In this document: positions 16,891-25,685 of the stretch, one piece after another
Numbering within the stretch: the first letter of the stretch is position 1
Layout of the letters: each line of letters begins with the position of its first letter
Assembly: GCA_900550935.1 (NCBI GenBank)
Contig: URUD01000018.1
Coordinates: 1 to 47,266, forward strand
Direction of reading: 5' to 3'
DNA: 47,266 bases
Source of the DNA: an uncultured Roseburia sp.
GTDB lineage: Bacteria; Bacillota; Clostridia; Lachnospirales; Lachnospiraceae
Made by a program: the position numbers and the translations under genes
Notes under the pieces: model-generated
What the model was told of the DNA's origin: nothing
The model's database searches: none
The model's input: the letters and a program-made list of their open reading frames with translations, nothing else

Positions 16891-17255
16891 AAAAGACGGT
16901 AGGTATTTGCTTTTTTGCGGCAGCACTTGTGACAGTTGGAGTCTGTTATTTTGTTCCATTCCAGAATAAAGCGGAACAGGGAGAAAAAATGCCGCAACAG
17001 ATACAGAGCGAAACGGAGGAAATGACAGCATTAGAGATCACAGAAAGCATGGCATCGCCGGGAACATACGAATACGTTGTCCTGGTAAAAGAGGATGTAC
17101 TGGTTGTCTACCGGAAGGGAGAGAAAGAGATCTACTTTGAAACTAATATCCGGGTGGACGAGCTCGATGAGACAGCCGAAAAAAAGGCAGAGAGTGGCAT
17201 TTATTTTCAGAATGAACAGGAATTATTTGCCTTTCTTGAGAGTTATTCCAGTTAA
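16887..17255 (+). CDS. BofC-like C-terminal domain protein, membrane anchored
   Basis: A 122-residue protein with an N-terminal hydrophobic anchor (about 3-24), an acidic linker, and a compact C-terminal domain (about 60-122). The domain reads VVLVKEDVLVVYRKGEKEI and ends GIYFQNEQELFAFLESYSS. This ending resembles the C-terminal domain of BofC (bypass-of-forespore C), a regulator of sigma-K checkpoint proteolysis in Bacillus. Clostridia often carry stand-alone copies. The likeness is from memory of the pattern, so the function is tentative. GTGAGG lies seven bases before ATG. It follows the flippase by 85 bases. Confidence 0.65.
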   Translation: MKKTVGICFFAAALVTVGVCYFVPFQNKAEQGEKMPQQIQSETEEMTALEITESMASPGTYEYVVLVKEDVLVVYRKGEKEIYFETNIRVDELDETAEKKAESGIYFQNEQELFAFLESYSS

Positions 17256-17266
17256 GGATAAGGCGG

Positions 17267-17295
17267 TTGAATGTTTGAAATTCTTATGCTAAAAT
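17267..17295 (+). promoter_or_regulatory. Sigma-A promoter of the flavoprotein-mutS region
   Basis: TTGAAT (17267-17272), a 17-base spacer and TAAAAT (17290-17295) with TG one base before it (extended -10). Predicted transcription starts at about 17302, only about two bases before the start codon at 17304. Confidence 0.65.
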
Positions 17296-17303
17296 AATTT
17301 ATT

Positions 17304-18560
17304 ATGAAACAGATAGATGTAGCCGTGATCGGTGGAGGTGCGTCAGGTCTGGTGGCAGCGATCTCTGCTGCCAGAAATGGCGCGAAAACAATCATTATAG
17401 AACATATGGACCGGGTCGGGAAAAAGATCCTTGTGACCGGAAATGGGAAATGCAATTATACGAATGCCGTGCAGGGGGACTCATGTTACAGAGGTGAGAA
17501 CCCTGCATTTGTTGTGCCTGTTTTTAAACAGTTTGGTGTAGCGGATACGGTCGCTTTTTTTGAAGAACTGGGGATATATCCAAAGATAAAAAACGGATAT
17601 TATTATCCGTCAAGCGAGCAGGCGGCATCGGTGCTGGATGTACTGCGCATGGAGGCAGCGTACCTTGGCATAGAAGAAGAGGTGTCTTGTAATCTGTCGA
17701 AATTGACGGCAAAAGGGGATGGCTTTCTGTTAAAGACAGACCACGGTGAGTTTTATGCCACGTCGGTTGTCTTTGCAACCGGCCTTCTGGCATCTCCAAA
17801 GACCGGAAGTAATGGCAGTGCCTTTCCATTGCTCGAAAAACTGGGACATCACATGGTTCCGGTCGTCCCGGCACTGGTGCAGTTGCAGGGAAAACAGTCA
17901 TTTTTTAAAACACTTGCAGGAATTCGTGCAGAAAATGAGATCCATCTCTACATAGATAACAGAGAGATTGCATCCGAGCGTGGCGAATTGCAGCTAACTG
18001 ACTTTGGAATTTCCGGTATCCCGGTATTTCAGCTGAGCCGGTATGCGACAAGGGCATTACTGCAGAAGAAAAACGTCTTTGTACTTCTTGATTTTATGCC
18101 GGATCTTGGGAAAGAAGAACTGCTGCAGCTGCTGCAAAAACGCTTTGGCAGGTTTGCCCATGGCAAAACGGCAGGCGAGGCAGTGATCGGTCTTATGAAT
18201 AAAAAGCTGTCCGGAGTTTTGTTAAAAGAGGCACAGATATCCATACAAAAACCGGCCAAGAACGTTTCGGATGCAGAGTTAAAACGACTCTGTGCCGTGA
18301 TAAAGGGACTCAGGGTCGACATTATCGGAAGCAAAACATTTGAACAGGCGCAGGTATGTGCCGGTGGGATTAAAACAGACGAGCTGGAGGATCAGACTTT
18401 AATGTCAAAAATCGTGCCGGGGATCTACTTTGCAGGAGAAGTGATCGATATTGACGGAACCTGTGGCGGATATAATCTCCAGTGGGCATGGTCGAGCGGT
18501 TATGTAGCAGGAAAATCTGCGGCAGTCAGGGCACTTGCCGGAAGGAAACGCAATCAATGA
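17304..18560 (+). CDS. NAD(P)/FAD-dependent oxidoreductase, BaiN/HI0933 (YhiN) family
   Basis: Flavoprotein of COG2081 (418 residues). The N-terminal dinucleotide-binding loop is VIGGGASGLVAA (8-19), followed by the family stretch GKKILVTGNGKCNYTN. The C-terminal signature is PGIYFAGEVIDIDGTCGGYN. Members include BaiN of bile-acid 7-dehydroxylation and other uncharacterised oxidoreductases; the substrate cannot be told here. The Rossmann loop lies so close to the start that ATG 17304 must be right. No ribosome site is visible, and the mRNA may begin two or so bases upstream. It overlaps the next flavoprotein gene by ATGA. Confidence 0.88.
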   Translation: MKQIDVAVIGGGASGLVAAISAARNGAKTIIIEHMDRVGKKILVTGNGKCNYTNAVQGDSCYRGENPAFVVPVFKQFGVADTVAFFEELGIYPKIKNGYYYPSSEQAASVLDVLRMEAAYLGIEEEVSCNLSKLTAKGDGFLLKTDHGEFYATSVVFATGLLASPKTGSNGSAFPLLEKLGHHMVPVVPALVQLQGKQSFFKTLAGIRAENEIHLYIDNREIASERGELQLTDFGISGIPVFQLSRYATRALLQKKNVFVLLDFMPDLGKEELLQLLQKRFGRFAHGKTAGEAVIGLMNKKLSGVLLKEAQISIQKPAKNVSDAELKRLCAVIKGLRVDIIGSKTFEQAQVCAGGIKTDELEDQTLMSKIVPGIYFAGEVIDIDGTCGGYNLQWAWSSGYVAGKSAAVRALAGRKRNQ

Positions 18561-20158
18561 TAAGAATAAATCAGATCAAATTACCAATTCATCACAACAG
18601 GGAACAATTAGAACAGAAGATAAAAAAACAGCTTCATTTGAAACCGGATCAGAAGTTTACCTATTCGATCGCAAAAAAATCGATCGATGCAAGAAAGAAA
18701 CCAGAACTACATTATGTGTATTCAGTTGATGTAGAAACGACAAATGAGGATCAGATTTTAAAAAAGGTTCACGATAATAATATTATGTCAACCAAACCGA
18801 AAAAATATCAGATCCCGCAGAACAGTCAGTTGTCATTTTCACATGCTCCGGTTGTAGTCGGTGCGGGACCGGCAGGACTTTTCTGCGCCTATGCACTTAC
18901 CTTAGGCGGATATAAACCACTGATCCTAGAGCGTGGCAAATGTGTGGAAGAGCGCATGCAGGATGTAGAAGCCTTCTGGCAGACCGGAGTGTTAGATCCG
19001 GCATCCAATGTGCAGTTTGGCGAAGGCGGTGCAGGTACGTTTTCCGATGGAAAGCTGAATACGCTCGTCAAAGATCCGGTGGGCAGAAACCGGTTTGTAT
19101 TAGAGACATTCGTTTTGTTCGGGGCACCGGAACATATTTTATATGAAAATAAACCGCATATCGGTACGGATATCCTTGCGGATGTCATTAAGAGAATGCG
19201 GCAGTTTCTGATCGAACATGGTGCCACATTCCGTTTTGAAGCACAGGTAACGGATTTAGAAATCACAGAAGGGCGTGTGACAGGAGTAACCACCAATGGG
19301 ACAGAGCAGATTGCTGCTGAATGTGTGGTCCTTGCGATCGGACACAGTGCCCGTGACACTTTTGCCATGCTTTTGGAGAAGAAGCTGGAAATGGAAGCAA
19401 AATCTTTTGCGGTGGGCTTTCGCGTGGAGCATCCGCAGAAACTGATGAATGAGATCCAGTATGGAGAGACTTACGCACAGGAACTGCCGGCGGCACCGTA
19501 TAAGGTAACGGCAAATCTTCCGAACAAAAGAGGCGTGTATTCTTTCTGTATGTGTCCGGGAGGTTATGTCGTAAATGCGTCGTCACAAAAGGGACGGCTG
19601 GCAGTCAACGGCATGAGTTATGCGAGCCGTGCCGGGAAAAATGCGAACAGTGCCATTATCGTATCGGTAACACCGGAAGATTTTGCCGCACTCTGTGAGG
19701 ATGCTCCAAAGGATGCACTGCTTGGCGTACGTTTTCAGGAGATATTAGAACAAAGAGCTTATGAGCTGGCGGGCGGAAAGATCCCGCAGCAGTTGTTTGG
19801 CGATTTTTGCAAAAATCTTCCGTCAGAGGCTTATGGAGCATATGAGAGCGAGACGAAGGGCGAACATATGCTTTGCAATTTGCGAGGACTGCTGCCGGAG
19901 GCATTAGAAGAGTCGTTCATGGAAGGAATGCACCAGTTTGCACATTCCATCCATGGATTTGACAGGGAAGATGCGATCCTTTCCGGTGTTGAAAGCCGGA
20001 CATCCTCCCCGGTACGCATTACAAGAGGAAAGACGTTTGAAGCCAATATCGGCGGCATTTATCCATGTGGGGAGGGTGCCGGATATGCAGGCGGGATCAT
20101 GTCTGCCGCCATGGACGGATTAAAAGTGGCGGAAGCCATTGTCAGAGATCAACAATAA
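18557..20158 (+). CDS. Uncharacterised FAD-dependent dehydrogenase (COG2509 type)
   Basis: Flavoprotein of 533 residues. I use ATG 18557 (MIRINQIKLPIHH), which overlaps the preceding stop as ATGA and has AGGAAA upstream; the longer frame from 18482 only shadows the previous gene. An N-terminal domain of about 90 residues rich in Lys precedes the FAD loop VVVGAGPAGLFCAYAL (near 98-113). Next come NVQFGEGGAGTFSDGKLNT, typical of this group, and a C-terminal IYPCGEGAGYAGGIMSAAMDG. Substrate unknown. Two unrelated-fold flavoproteins in one unit suggests linked redox chemistry, but this is inference. Confidence 0.88.
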   Translation: MIRINQIKLPIHHNREQLEQKIKKQLHLKPDQKFTYSIAKKSIDARKKPELHYVYSVDVETTNEDQILKKVHDNNIMSTKPKKYQIPQNSQLSFSHAPVVVGAGPAGLFCAYALTLGGYKPLILERGKCVEERMQDVEAFWQTGVLDPASNVQFGEGGAGTFSDGKLNTLVKDPVGRNRFVLETFVLFGAPEHILYENKPHIGTDILADVIKRMRQFLIEHGATFRFEAQVTDLEITEGRVTGVTTNGTEQIAAECVVLAIGHSARDTFAMLLEKKLEMEAKSFAVGFRVEHPQKLMNEIQYGETYAQELPAAPYKVTANLPNKRGVYSFCMCPGGYVVNASSQKGRLAVNGMSYASRAGKNANSAIIVSVTPEDFAALCEDAPKDALLGVRFQEILEQRAYELAGGKIPQQLFGDFCKNLPSEAYGAYESETKGEHMLCNLRGLLPEALEESFMEGMHQFAHSIHGFDREDAILSGVESRTSSPVRITRGKTFEANIGGIYPCGEGAGYAGGIMSAAMDGLKVAEAIVRDQQ

Positions 20159-20193
20159 GATTAGCAGAATAAAAGAGAACTGAGGAAAGAACA

Positions 20194-22842
20194 TTGCCAG
20201 AATATACACCGATGATGCAGCAATATCTGCAGACCAAAGAAGAATATAAAGATTGTATTTTATTTTATCGTTTAGGCGATTTTTATGAGATGTTTTTTGA
20301 TGATGCCCTTACGGTATCCAAAGAACTGGAACTGACACTGACCGGCAAAAGCTGCGGAACCGAAGAACGCGCTCCGATGTGCGGGATCCCGTATCACGCA
20401 GTGGAAGGATATTTAAACCGGCTGGTTGCCAATGGACACAAAGTGGCGATCTGTGAACAGGTCGAGGACCCGAAACTGGCGAAGGGACTGGTCAAAAGAG
20501 AAGTGATCCGGATCGTGACACCGGGAACCAATACCGATATCCAGGCATTGGACGAGGGCAAAAATAACTATATTATGTGTATCGTCTATGTCGCAGATAA
20601 GTATGGGCTTTCCATCGCGGATGTATCGACCGGAGATTATTTCGTGACCGAGGTGGAAAATGAGCGGAAATTATTGGATGAGATCAATAAATTTTCTCCA
20701 ACGGAGATCGTCTGCAACGAAAGTTTTTATATGAGCGGCATTGACATTTCCGATATGAAGAACCGACTTGGAATTACAATTTACGCACTTGAGGCATGGT
20801 ATTTTAGTGACGAAACAGCCCGGACAACCTTAAAAGAGCATTTTCATGTAAACAGTCTGGAAGGGCTTGGACTCGTTGATTATGACTGTGGTGTGATCGC
20901 GGCAGGAGCATTGCTCAAATATCTGTATGAGACACAGAAAACGTCCTTAAACCATATTTCAGCCATTCATCCGTACGCAACCGGAAAATATATGCTGATC
21001 GACAGCTCAACCAGACGAAATCTGGAACTGGTAGAAACGCTGCGCGAAAAACAGAAACGAGGATCGCTCCTCTGGGTACTCGATAAGACGAAGACTGCCA
21101 TGGGAGCCCGTATGCTGCGCTCCTTTGTGGAACAGCCGCTGATCGATAAGGAGAAGGTCGTACAGAGACAGGATGCGATCGAGGAATTAAATGCCAATAT
21201 CATTACCAGAGAGGAACTGCGCGAATATTTAAACCCGATCTACGATCTGGAACGACTGATCACACGCGTTACCTACATGTCGGCTAATCCAAGGGATCTG
21301 GTTGCCTTTAAAAATTCCATCGGAATGCTGCCACCGATCAAAACCCTGCTGCAGGACTTCTCCTGTGCACAGTTAAAAGAGATACAGGAGGATATGGATT
21401 CCTTAGAGGAACTGTATCAGTTGATTGATTCGGCAATCGGGGAGGAACCGCCAATCTCAACCAGAGATGGTGGAATCATTAAAGAAGGCTATCATGCCGA
21501 GGTTGACCAGTACCGAAATGCCAAGACGGAGGGGAAAACATGGCTGGCAGAGTTAGAGGCGAAAGAACGGGAAAAGACAGGAATTAAAAACTTAAAGATC
21601 AAATACAACAAAGTGTTTGGCTATTATTTAGAGGTAACCAATTCTTACAAAGATCTGGTGCCGGATTATTTCACAAGAAAACAGACACTTGCAAATGCAG
21701 AACGCTATATCACACCGGAATTAAAAGAACTGGAAGACATGATCTTAGGAGCAGAGGATAAGTTAGTAAATTTAGAGTATGACCTGTTCTGTGACGTGCG
21801 AAATAAGATCGCAGATGAGGTTGTGCGGATCCAGCGTACCGCAAAAGCCGTTGCGAAACTGGATGTATTTGTTTCACTTGCAGTTGTAGCGGATGAAAAC
21901 CACTATTGCAGACCGAAGATCACCGAAAACGGTGTGATTGACATCAAAGGCGGCAGACATCCGGTTGTCGAGAAAATGATCACGAATGATATGTTTATTG
22001 ACAACGATACATATCTGGACAATGGAAGTCACCGGATCTCGATTATCACGGGGCCGAATATGGCAGGTAAATCGACTTATATGCGGCAGACAGCCTTGAT
22101 CGTGCTGATGGCGCAGGTCGGAAGCTTTGTTCCTGCAACGACCGCGAAGATCGGCATTGTGGACCGTATCTTTACGCGTGTGGGAGCTTCTGATGATCTG
22201 GCAAGCGGGCAGAGTACTTTCATGGTCGAGATGAATGAGGTTGCGAATATCCTCCGCAATGCAACGTCCAATTCACTTCTTGTATTAGATGAGATCGGAC
22301 GTGGAACCAGTACGTTTGACGGACTCAGTATTGCATGGGCGGTTGTGGAGCATATCAGCAATCCAAAACTGCTCGGGGCAAAAACATTATTTGCGACACA
22401 TTATCATGAGCTGACCGAGCTGGAAGGCAAACTAAACAATGTCAATAACTATTGCATTGCCGTAAAAGAAAAGGGTGATGACATTGTATTTTTAAGAAAG
22501 ATCGTGCGCGGCGGTGCCGACAAGAGTTATGGTATCCAGGTTGCAAAATTAGCCGGTGTGCCGGACTCTGTTATTGAGCGTGCCAAGGAGATCGTGGAAC
22601 AGCTGATCTCAAATGATATCGCTGCGGTTGCAAGAGGGATTTCCGTAGAGGGGGCTTCCCAGAGCAAAAAGAAAAAAGAAAAATTAGATGAAGTAGATTT
22701 AACACAGATGTCCTTATTTGATACGGTCAGTGACAATGATATCATCGAGGAACTGCGCAACGTGGATGTCGGAAATCTTACCCCGATCGAAGCGTTAAAT
22801 AAATTGTACGAGTTGCAGAACAAAGTAAAAAATCGTTGGTAA
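20194..22842 (+). CDS. mutS: DNA mismatch repair protein MutS (TTG start)
   Basis: Mismatch-recognition ATPase, 882 residues. The start is TTG 20194 with GAGGAAAG six bases upstream, giving MPEYTPMMQQYLQTK, the normal MutS beginning; ATG 20212 would cut this off. The mismatch-binding FYEMF motif is at about residue 32. The ATPase domain has Walker A GPNMAGKST (620-628), Walker B LLVLDEIGRGTSTFDG near 700 and the helix-turn-helix tail. thyX-like and mutL genes follow, so mismatch repair is co-expressed. No terminator separates it from the flavoprotein genes. Confidence 0.97.
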   Translation: MPEYTPMMQQYLQTKEEYKDCILFYRLGDFYEMFFDDALTVSKELELTLTGKSCGTEERAPMCGIPYHAVEGYLNRLVANGHKVAICEQVEDPKLAKGLVKREVIRIVTPGTNTDIQALDEGKNNYIMCIVYVADKYGLSIADVSTGDYFVTEVENERKLLDEINKFSPTEIVCNESFYMSGIDISDMKNRLGITIYALEAWYFSDETARTTLKEHFHVNSLEGLGLVDYDCGVIAAGALLKYLYETQKTSLNHISAIHPYATGKYMLIDSSTRRNLELVETLREKQKRGSLLWVLDKTKTAMGARMLRSFVEQPLIDKEKVVQRQDAIEELNANIITREELREYLNPIYDLERLITRVTYMSANPRDLVAFKNSIGMLPPIKTLLQDFSCAQLKEIQEDMDSLEELYQLIDSAIGEEPPISTRDGGIIKEGYHAEVDQYRNAKTEGKTWLAELEAKEREKTGIKNLKIKYNKVFGYYLEVTNSYKDLVPDYFTRKQTLANAERYITPELKELEDMILGAEDKLVNLEYDLFCDVRNKIADEVVRIQRTAKAVAKLDVFVSLAVVADENHYCRPKITENGVIDIKGGRHPVVEKMITNDMFIDNDTYLDNGSHRISIITGPNMAGKSTYMRQTALIVLMAQVGSFVPATTAKIGIVDRIFTRVGASDDLASGQSTFMVEMNEVANILRNATSNSLLVLDEIGRGTSTFDGLSIAWAVVEHISNPKLLGAKTLFATHYHELTELEGKLNNVNNYCIAVKEKGDDIVFLRKIVRGGADKSYGIQVAKLAGVPDSVIERAKEIVEQLISNDIAAVARGISVEGASQSKKKKEKLDEVDLTQMSLFDTVSDNDIIEELRNVDVGNLTPIEALNKLYELQNKVKNRW

Positions 22843-22865
22843 AAACAGACAGAATGTGAGGAAAC

Positions 22866-23564
22866 ATGGGAACAATTACAATTTTACCGGAAACAACCAA
22901 AAATCCGATTACGTTAATGGGACAGCGTGCGGGTGTCTGCTGGGGCGGTAACACCACAGAGGATGAAAAAAACTATAAAAGGGGCATGGACTGTATCTTA
23001 TCCGGGCATGGACGTGTCATGGAATATGTCAATGTCGAGATGGTCTTAAAGGGATATTCTGCCCGGGTGGAACGTGAGTGGTATACGCACATTGGAGGCG
23101 CACCGACAAGATTACAGTCAAGTACGAGATATATCGATTACGCGGGAAAGGGATTTGACTATATTATCCCGCCTTCCGTGCAGCGGAATGAAGAGGCATT
23201 GGAAAAATATCAGGCACTGATGGCACACATCAATGAGGAATGCCGCATTTTAGAACAGGAATACAAGATCCCGAGAGAGGATGTCGCCAATGGACTTCCA
23301 TTAGGAATGACAGCAACGATCGTCGATAAAAGAAATTTAAGAAACCTGGTCGACATGAGCCATCAGCGGATGTGCAACCGTGCCTACTGGGAATACCGTC
23401 AGTTGTTCCATGATATCGGAAAAGCACTGGCAGAGTATTCCGAGGAATGGAGCTGGATCGTTGCAAATCTGTTTCTGCCAAAATGTGACTATTATGGTTA
23501 TTGTACCGAGACCAGACCATGCGGAAAACCATTGCCGGATGGACCGAAATTACCGAGACCTTAG
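22866..23564 (+). CDS. thyX: ThyX-like flavin-dependent thymidylate synthase, divergent
   Basis: Predicted flavin-dependent thymidylate synthase (dUMP methylation with methylene-THF, NADPH, FAD); 232 residues, family size. LQSSTRYIDY (83-92) fits the family's SxRY stretch. The expected RHR-x7-S motif is not in register: residues 70-78 read REWYTHIGG. The C-terminus has four cysteines (CDYYGYC, RPCGK), perhaps metal-binding. The start follows GTGAGGAAAC. It lies between mutS and mutL, and FolD upstream in the window could supply methylene-THF. Because the signature is altered, the activity is less certain than the family placement. Confidence 0.72.
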   Translation: MGTITILPETTKNPITLMGQRAGVCWGGNTTEDEKNYKRGMDCILSGHGRVMEYVNVEMVLKGYSARVEREWYTHIGGAPTRLQSSTRYIDYAGKGFDYIIPPSVQRNEEALEKYQALMAHINEECRILEQEYKIPREDVANGLPLGMTATIVDKRNLRNLVDMSHQRMCNRAYWEYRQLFHDIGKALAEYSEEWSWIVANLFLPKCDYYGYCTETRPCGKPLPDGPKLPRP

Positions 23565-23585
23565 TGCGAAAATTGGGGGAGCAAT

Positions 23586-25685
23586 ATGCCGGAAATAAAA
23601 TTATTAAATCAGGAAACGATTGATAAGATTGCAGCCGGGGAGGTGGTGGAACGGCCATCTTCCGTGGTAAAAGAGTTAGTGGAAAATGCGATCGATGCGA
23701 AAGCGACCGCCATTACCGTAGAGATCAAAGAGGGTGGAACTTCCTTCATCCGTATTACCGATAATGGAAGCGGGATTGAGCATGCGCAGGTTCCAATCGC
23801 CTTTTTGCGTCATTCCACAAGTAAGATCCGTCAGGTGGAAGACCTGCTGTCAATTACCTCACTGGGGTTCCGTGGAGAGGCACTTTCCAGTATTGCAGCA
23901 GTCTCACAGGTGGAGCTGATCACAAAGACATACGGAGAACTGACAGGGACTCGTTATGTCATTGAGGGTTCCAAAGAGGTCGCAAACGAAGAGATCGGTG
24001 CACCGGAGGGAACCACGTTTCTGGTGCGTAATCTTTTTTACAATGTGCCTGCCAGACGGAAATTTTTAAAAACGGCACAGACGGAGGGAAACTATATCAG
24101 CGATCTGATGGAACGCCTTGCCTTATCGCACCCGGATGTTTCGTTTAAATTTATCAGTAACGGACAGACGAAGATGCACACAGCGGGCAACTCCAAAGAA
24201 AAAGATTTAATCTATCACATCTATGGACGTGATATCACGGCAGCATTACTCCCAATCGAACAGAAGACCCCTCTGTTTGAGGTGCATGGTTTTATTGGAA
24301 AACCGCTGATCTCAAGAGGAAACCGCAACTATGAAAATTATTTCATCAATGGACGTTACATAAAAAGTGCGCTGCTGTCAAAGGCGATCGAGGAGGCCTA
24401 TAAGGGCTTTGTCATGCAGCACCAGTATCCGTTCTGTGTTCTTTATTTTAACTTTGAGACAGAACTGTTAGATGTCAATGTGCATCCGACCAAGATGGAA
24501 CTGCGTTTTTCTGACAATGAAAAAGTATATCATGTGCTGTTTGACATCATTCGGAAAGCACTGACACATAAGGACTTTATCCCGGATGTGCCGGTGGAGG
24601 AAAAGAAACCGCAGAAACGTGAACCGATCGCAGCAGGGACACCGGAACCATTTGAGAGAAGAAGGATGCCGAACGTTGAACCGGGAACTGGTGTGAACGC
24701 GCAGATACTGCAGCAGGCTGCATCACAACAAGTTGCGGTACAACAGACTGTACCACAGCAGGCTACAGGACAGCAGCCTTCATTGCAATCTACGGTGCTA
24801 CATCCTACAAAAACGCAACCGGCAGAAAATCAATCCGTTTTCGATAAACTGTTAAAAAAAGAACCGGCAAAGGCAGAAGAAGGGCAGCAGGAAAAGCCGC
24901 AAAGTACAAAACCGGTATCGGTATTTCAAAAAGTGGCAGATTCGAATGTGGCGGAAGAGATCACCTATCAGTTGAAACCAAAAGAACCGGAAACAGGCAT
25001 ACAGCAAAATCCGGTGATACCGGAACAGGACATACAGACAAAACGGGCAGCAGAACCGGTGCCGGAGGCCTCCTACGAGCAGCAGAGCTTTTTGACAAAA
25101 GAAGCGAGAAAAGAACACCGGATTTTAGGACAGCTGTTTGATACTTACTGGCTGGGGCAGTATGAGGATAAGCTGTTTATCATCGATCAGCATGCTGCCC
25201 ACGAAAAGGTACTCTATGAAAAGACGATGGAGCGGGTTAAAAAGAAGACATTTTCTTCCCAGACCTTAAGTCCGCCTACGATCTTGACGTTAAATGCGCA
25301 GGAAGAGGAAATGTTGGAGCGTTACCGGGAAGAGATCACGACCTTTGGCTACGAAGTGGAGCCGTTTGGTGGAAAAGAATATGCGGTGACGGCAGTCCCG
25401 GCAGATTTTACGGATATTGACATGCGTTCCATGTTTGTTGAAATGTTAGATGATTTTGCAAATATCAGCGGTGCAGATGCCCCAAATCTGATCATGGAAA
25501 AAGTGGCATCCATGTCATGTAAAGCGGCGATCAAAGGGAATCAGGCGATCAGCAGATCTGAGATGGAAGTGTTGATCGATGAACTGTTACAGCTTGAAAA
25601 TCCATATAACTGTCCGCATGGAAGACCAACGATCATTGCAATGAGCAAATATGAGATAGAAAAGAAATTTAAGAGGATTGTCTGA
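23586..25685 (+). CDS. mutL: DNA mismatch repair protein MutL
   Basis: Mismatch-repair ATPase and endonuclease, 699 residues. The N-terminal GHKL ATPase shows KELVENAIDAKAT (about 30-42), ITDNGSGI, and SLGFRGEALSSI near 95. A Gln/Pro-rich linker of low complexity spans about 345-500. The C-terminal domain begins about 510 with the metal-dependent endonuclease motif DQHAAHEKVLYE (534-545), absent from E. coli MutL and typical of bacteria without MutH. GGGGGAG precedes the ATG. miaA begins directly at the stop codon. The linker repeats ATG/CAG-rich codons (QQAASQQ, QQATGQQ) and probably varies in length between strains. Confidence 0.96.
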   Translation: MPEIKLLNQETIDKIAAGEVVERPSSVVKELVENAIDAKATAITVEIKEGGTSFIRITDNGSGIEHAQVPIAFLRHSTSKIRQVEDLLSITSLGFRGEALSSIAAVSQVELITKTYGELTGTRYVIEGSKEVANEEIGAPEGTTFLVRNLFYNVPARRKFLKTAQTEGNYISDLMERLALSHPDVSFKFISNGQTKMHTAGNSKEKDLIYHIYGRDITAALLPIEQKTPLFEVHGFIGKPLISRGNRNYENYFINGRYIKSALLSKAIEEAYKGFVMQHQYPFCVLYFNFETELLDVNVHPTKMELRFSDNEKVYHVLFDIIRKALTHKDFIPDVPVEEKKPQKREPIAAGTPEPFERRRMPNVEPGTGVNAQILQQAASQQVAVQQTVPQQATGQQPSLQSTVLHPTKTQPAENQSVFDKLLKKEPAKAEEGQQEKPQSTKPVSVFQKVADSNVAEEITYQLKPKEPETGIQQNPVIPEQDIQTKRAAEPVPEASYEQQSFLTKEARKEHRILGQLFDTYWLGQYEDKLFIIDQHAAHEKVLYEKTMERVKKKTFSSQTLSPPTILTLNAQEEEMLERYREEITTFGYEVEPFGGKEYAVTAVPADFTDIDMRSMFVEMLDDFANISGADAPNLIMEKVASMSCKAAIKGNQAISRSEMEVLIDELLQLENPYNCPHGRPTIIAMSKYEIEKKFKRIV

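Noticed and set aside
24690..24830. CRISPR-like or tandem repeat array within mutL
   Set aside because: It is a Gln-rich, codon-level low-complexity linker, in frame, without regular spacers.
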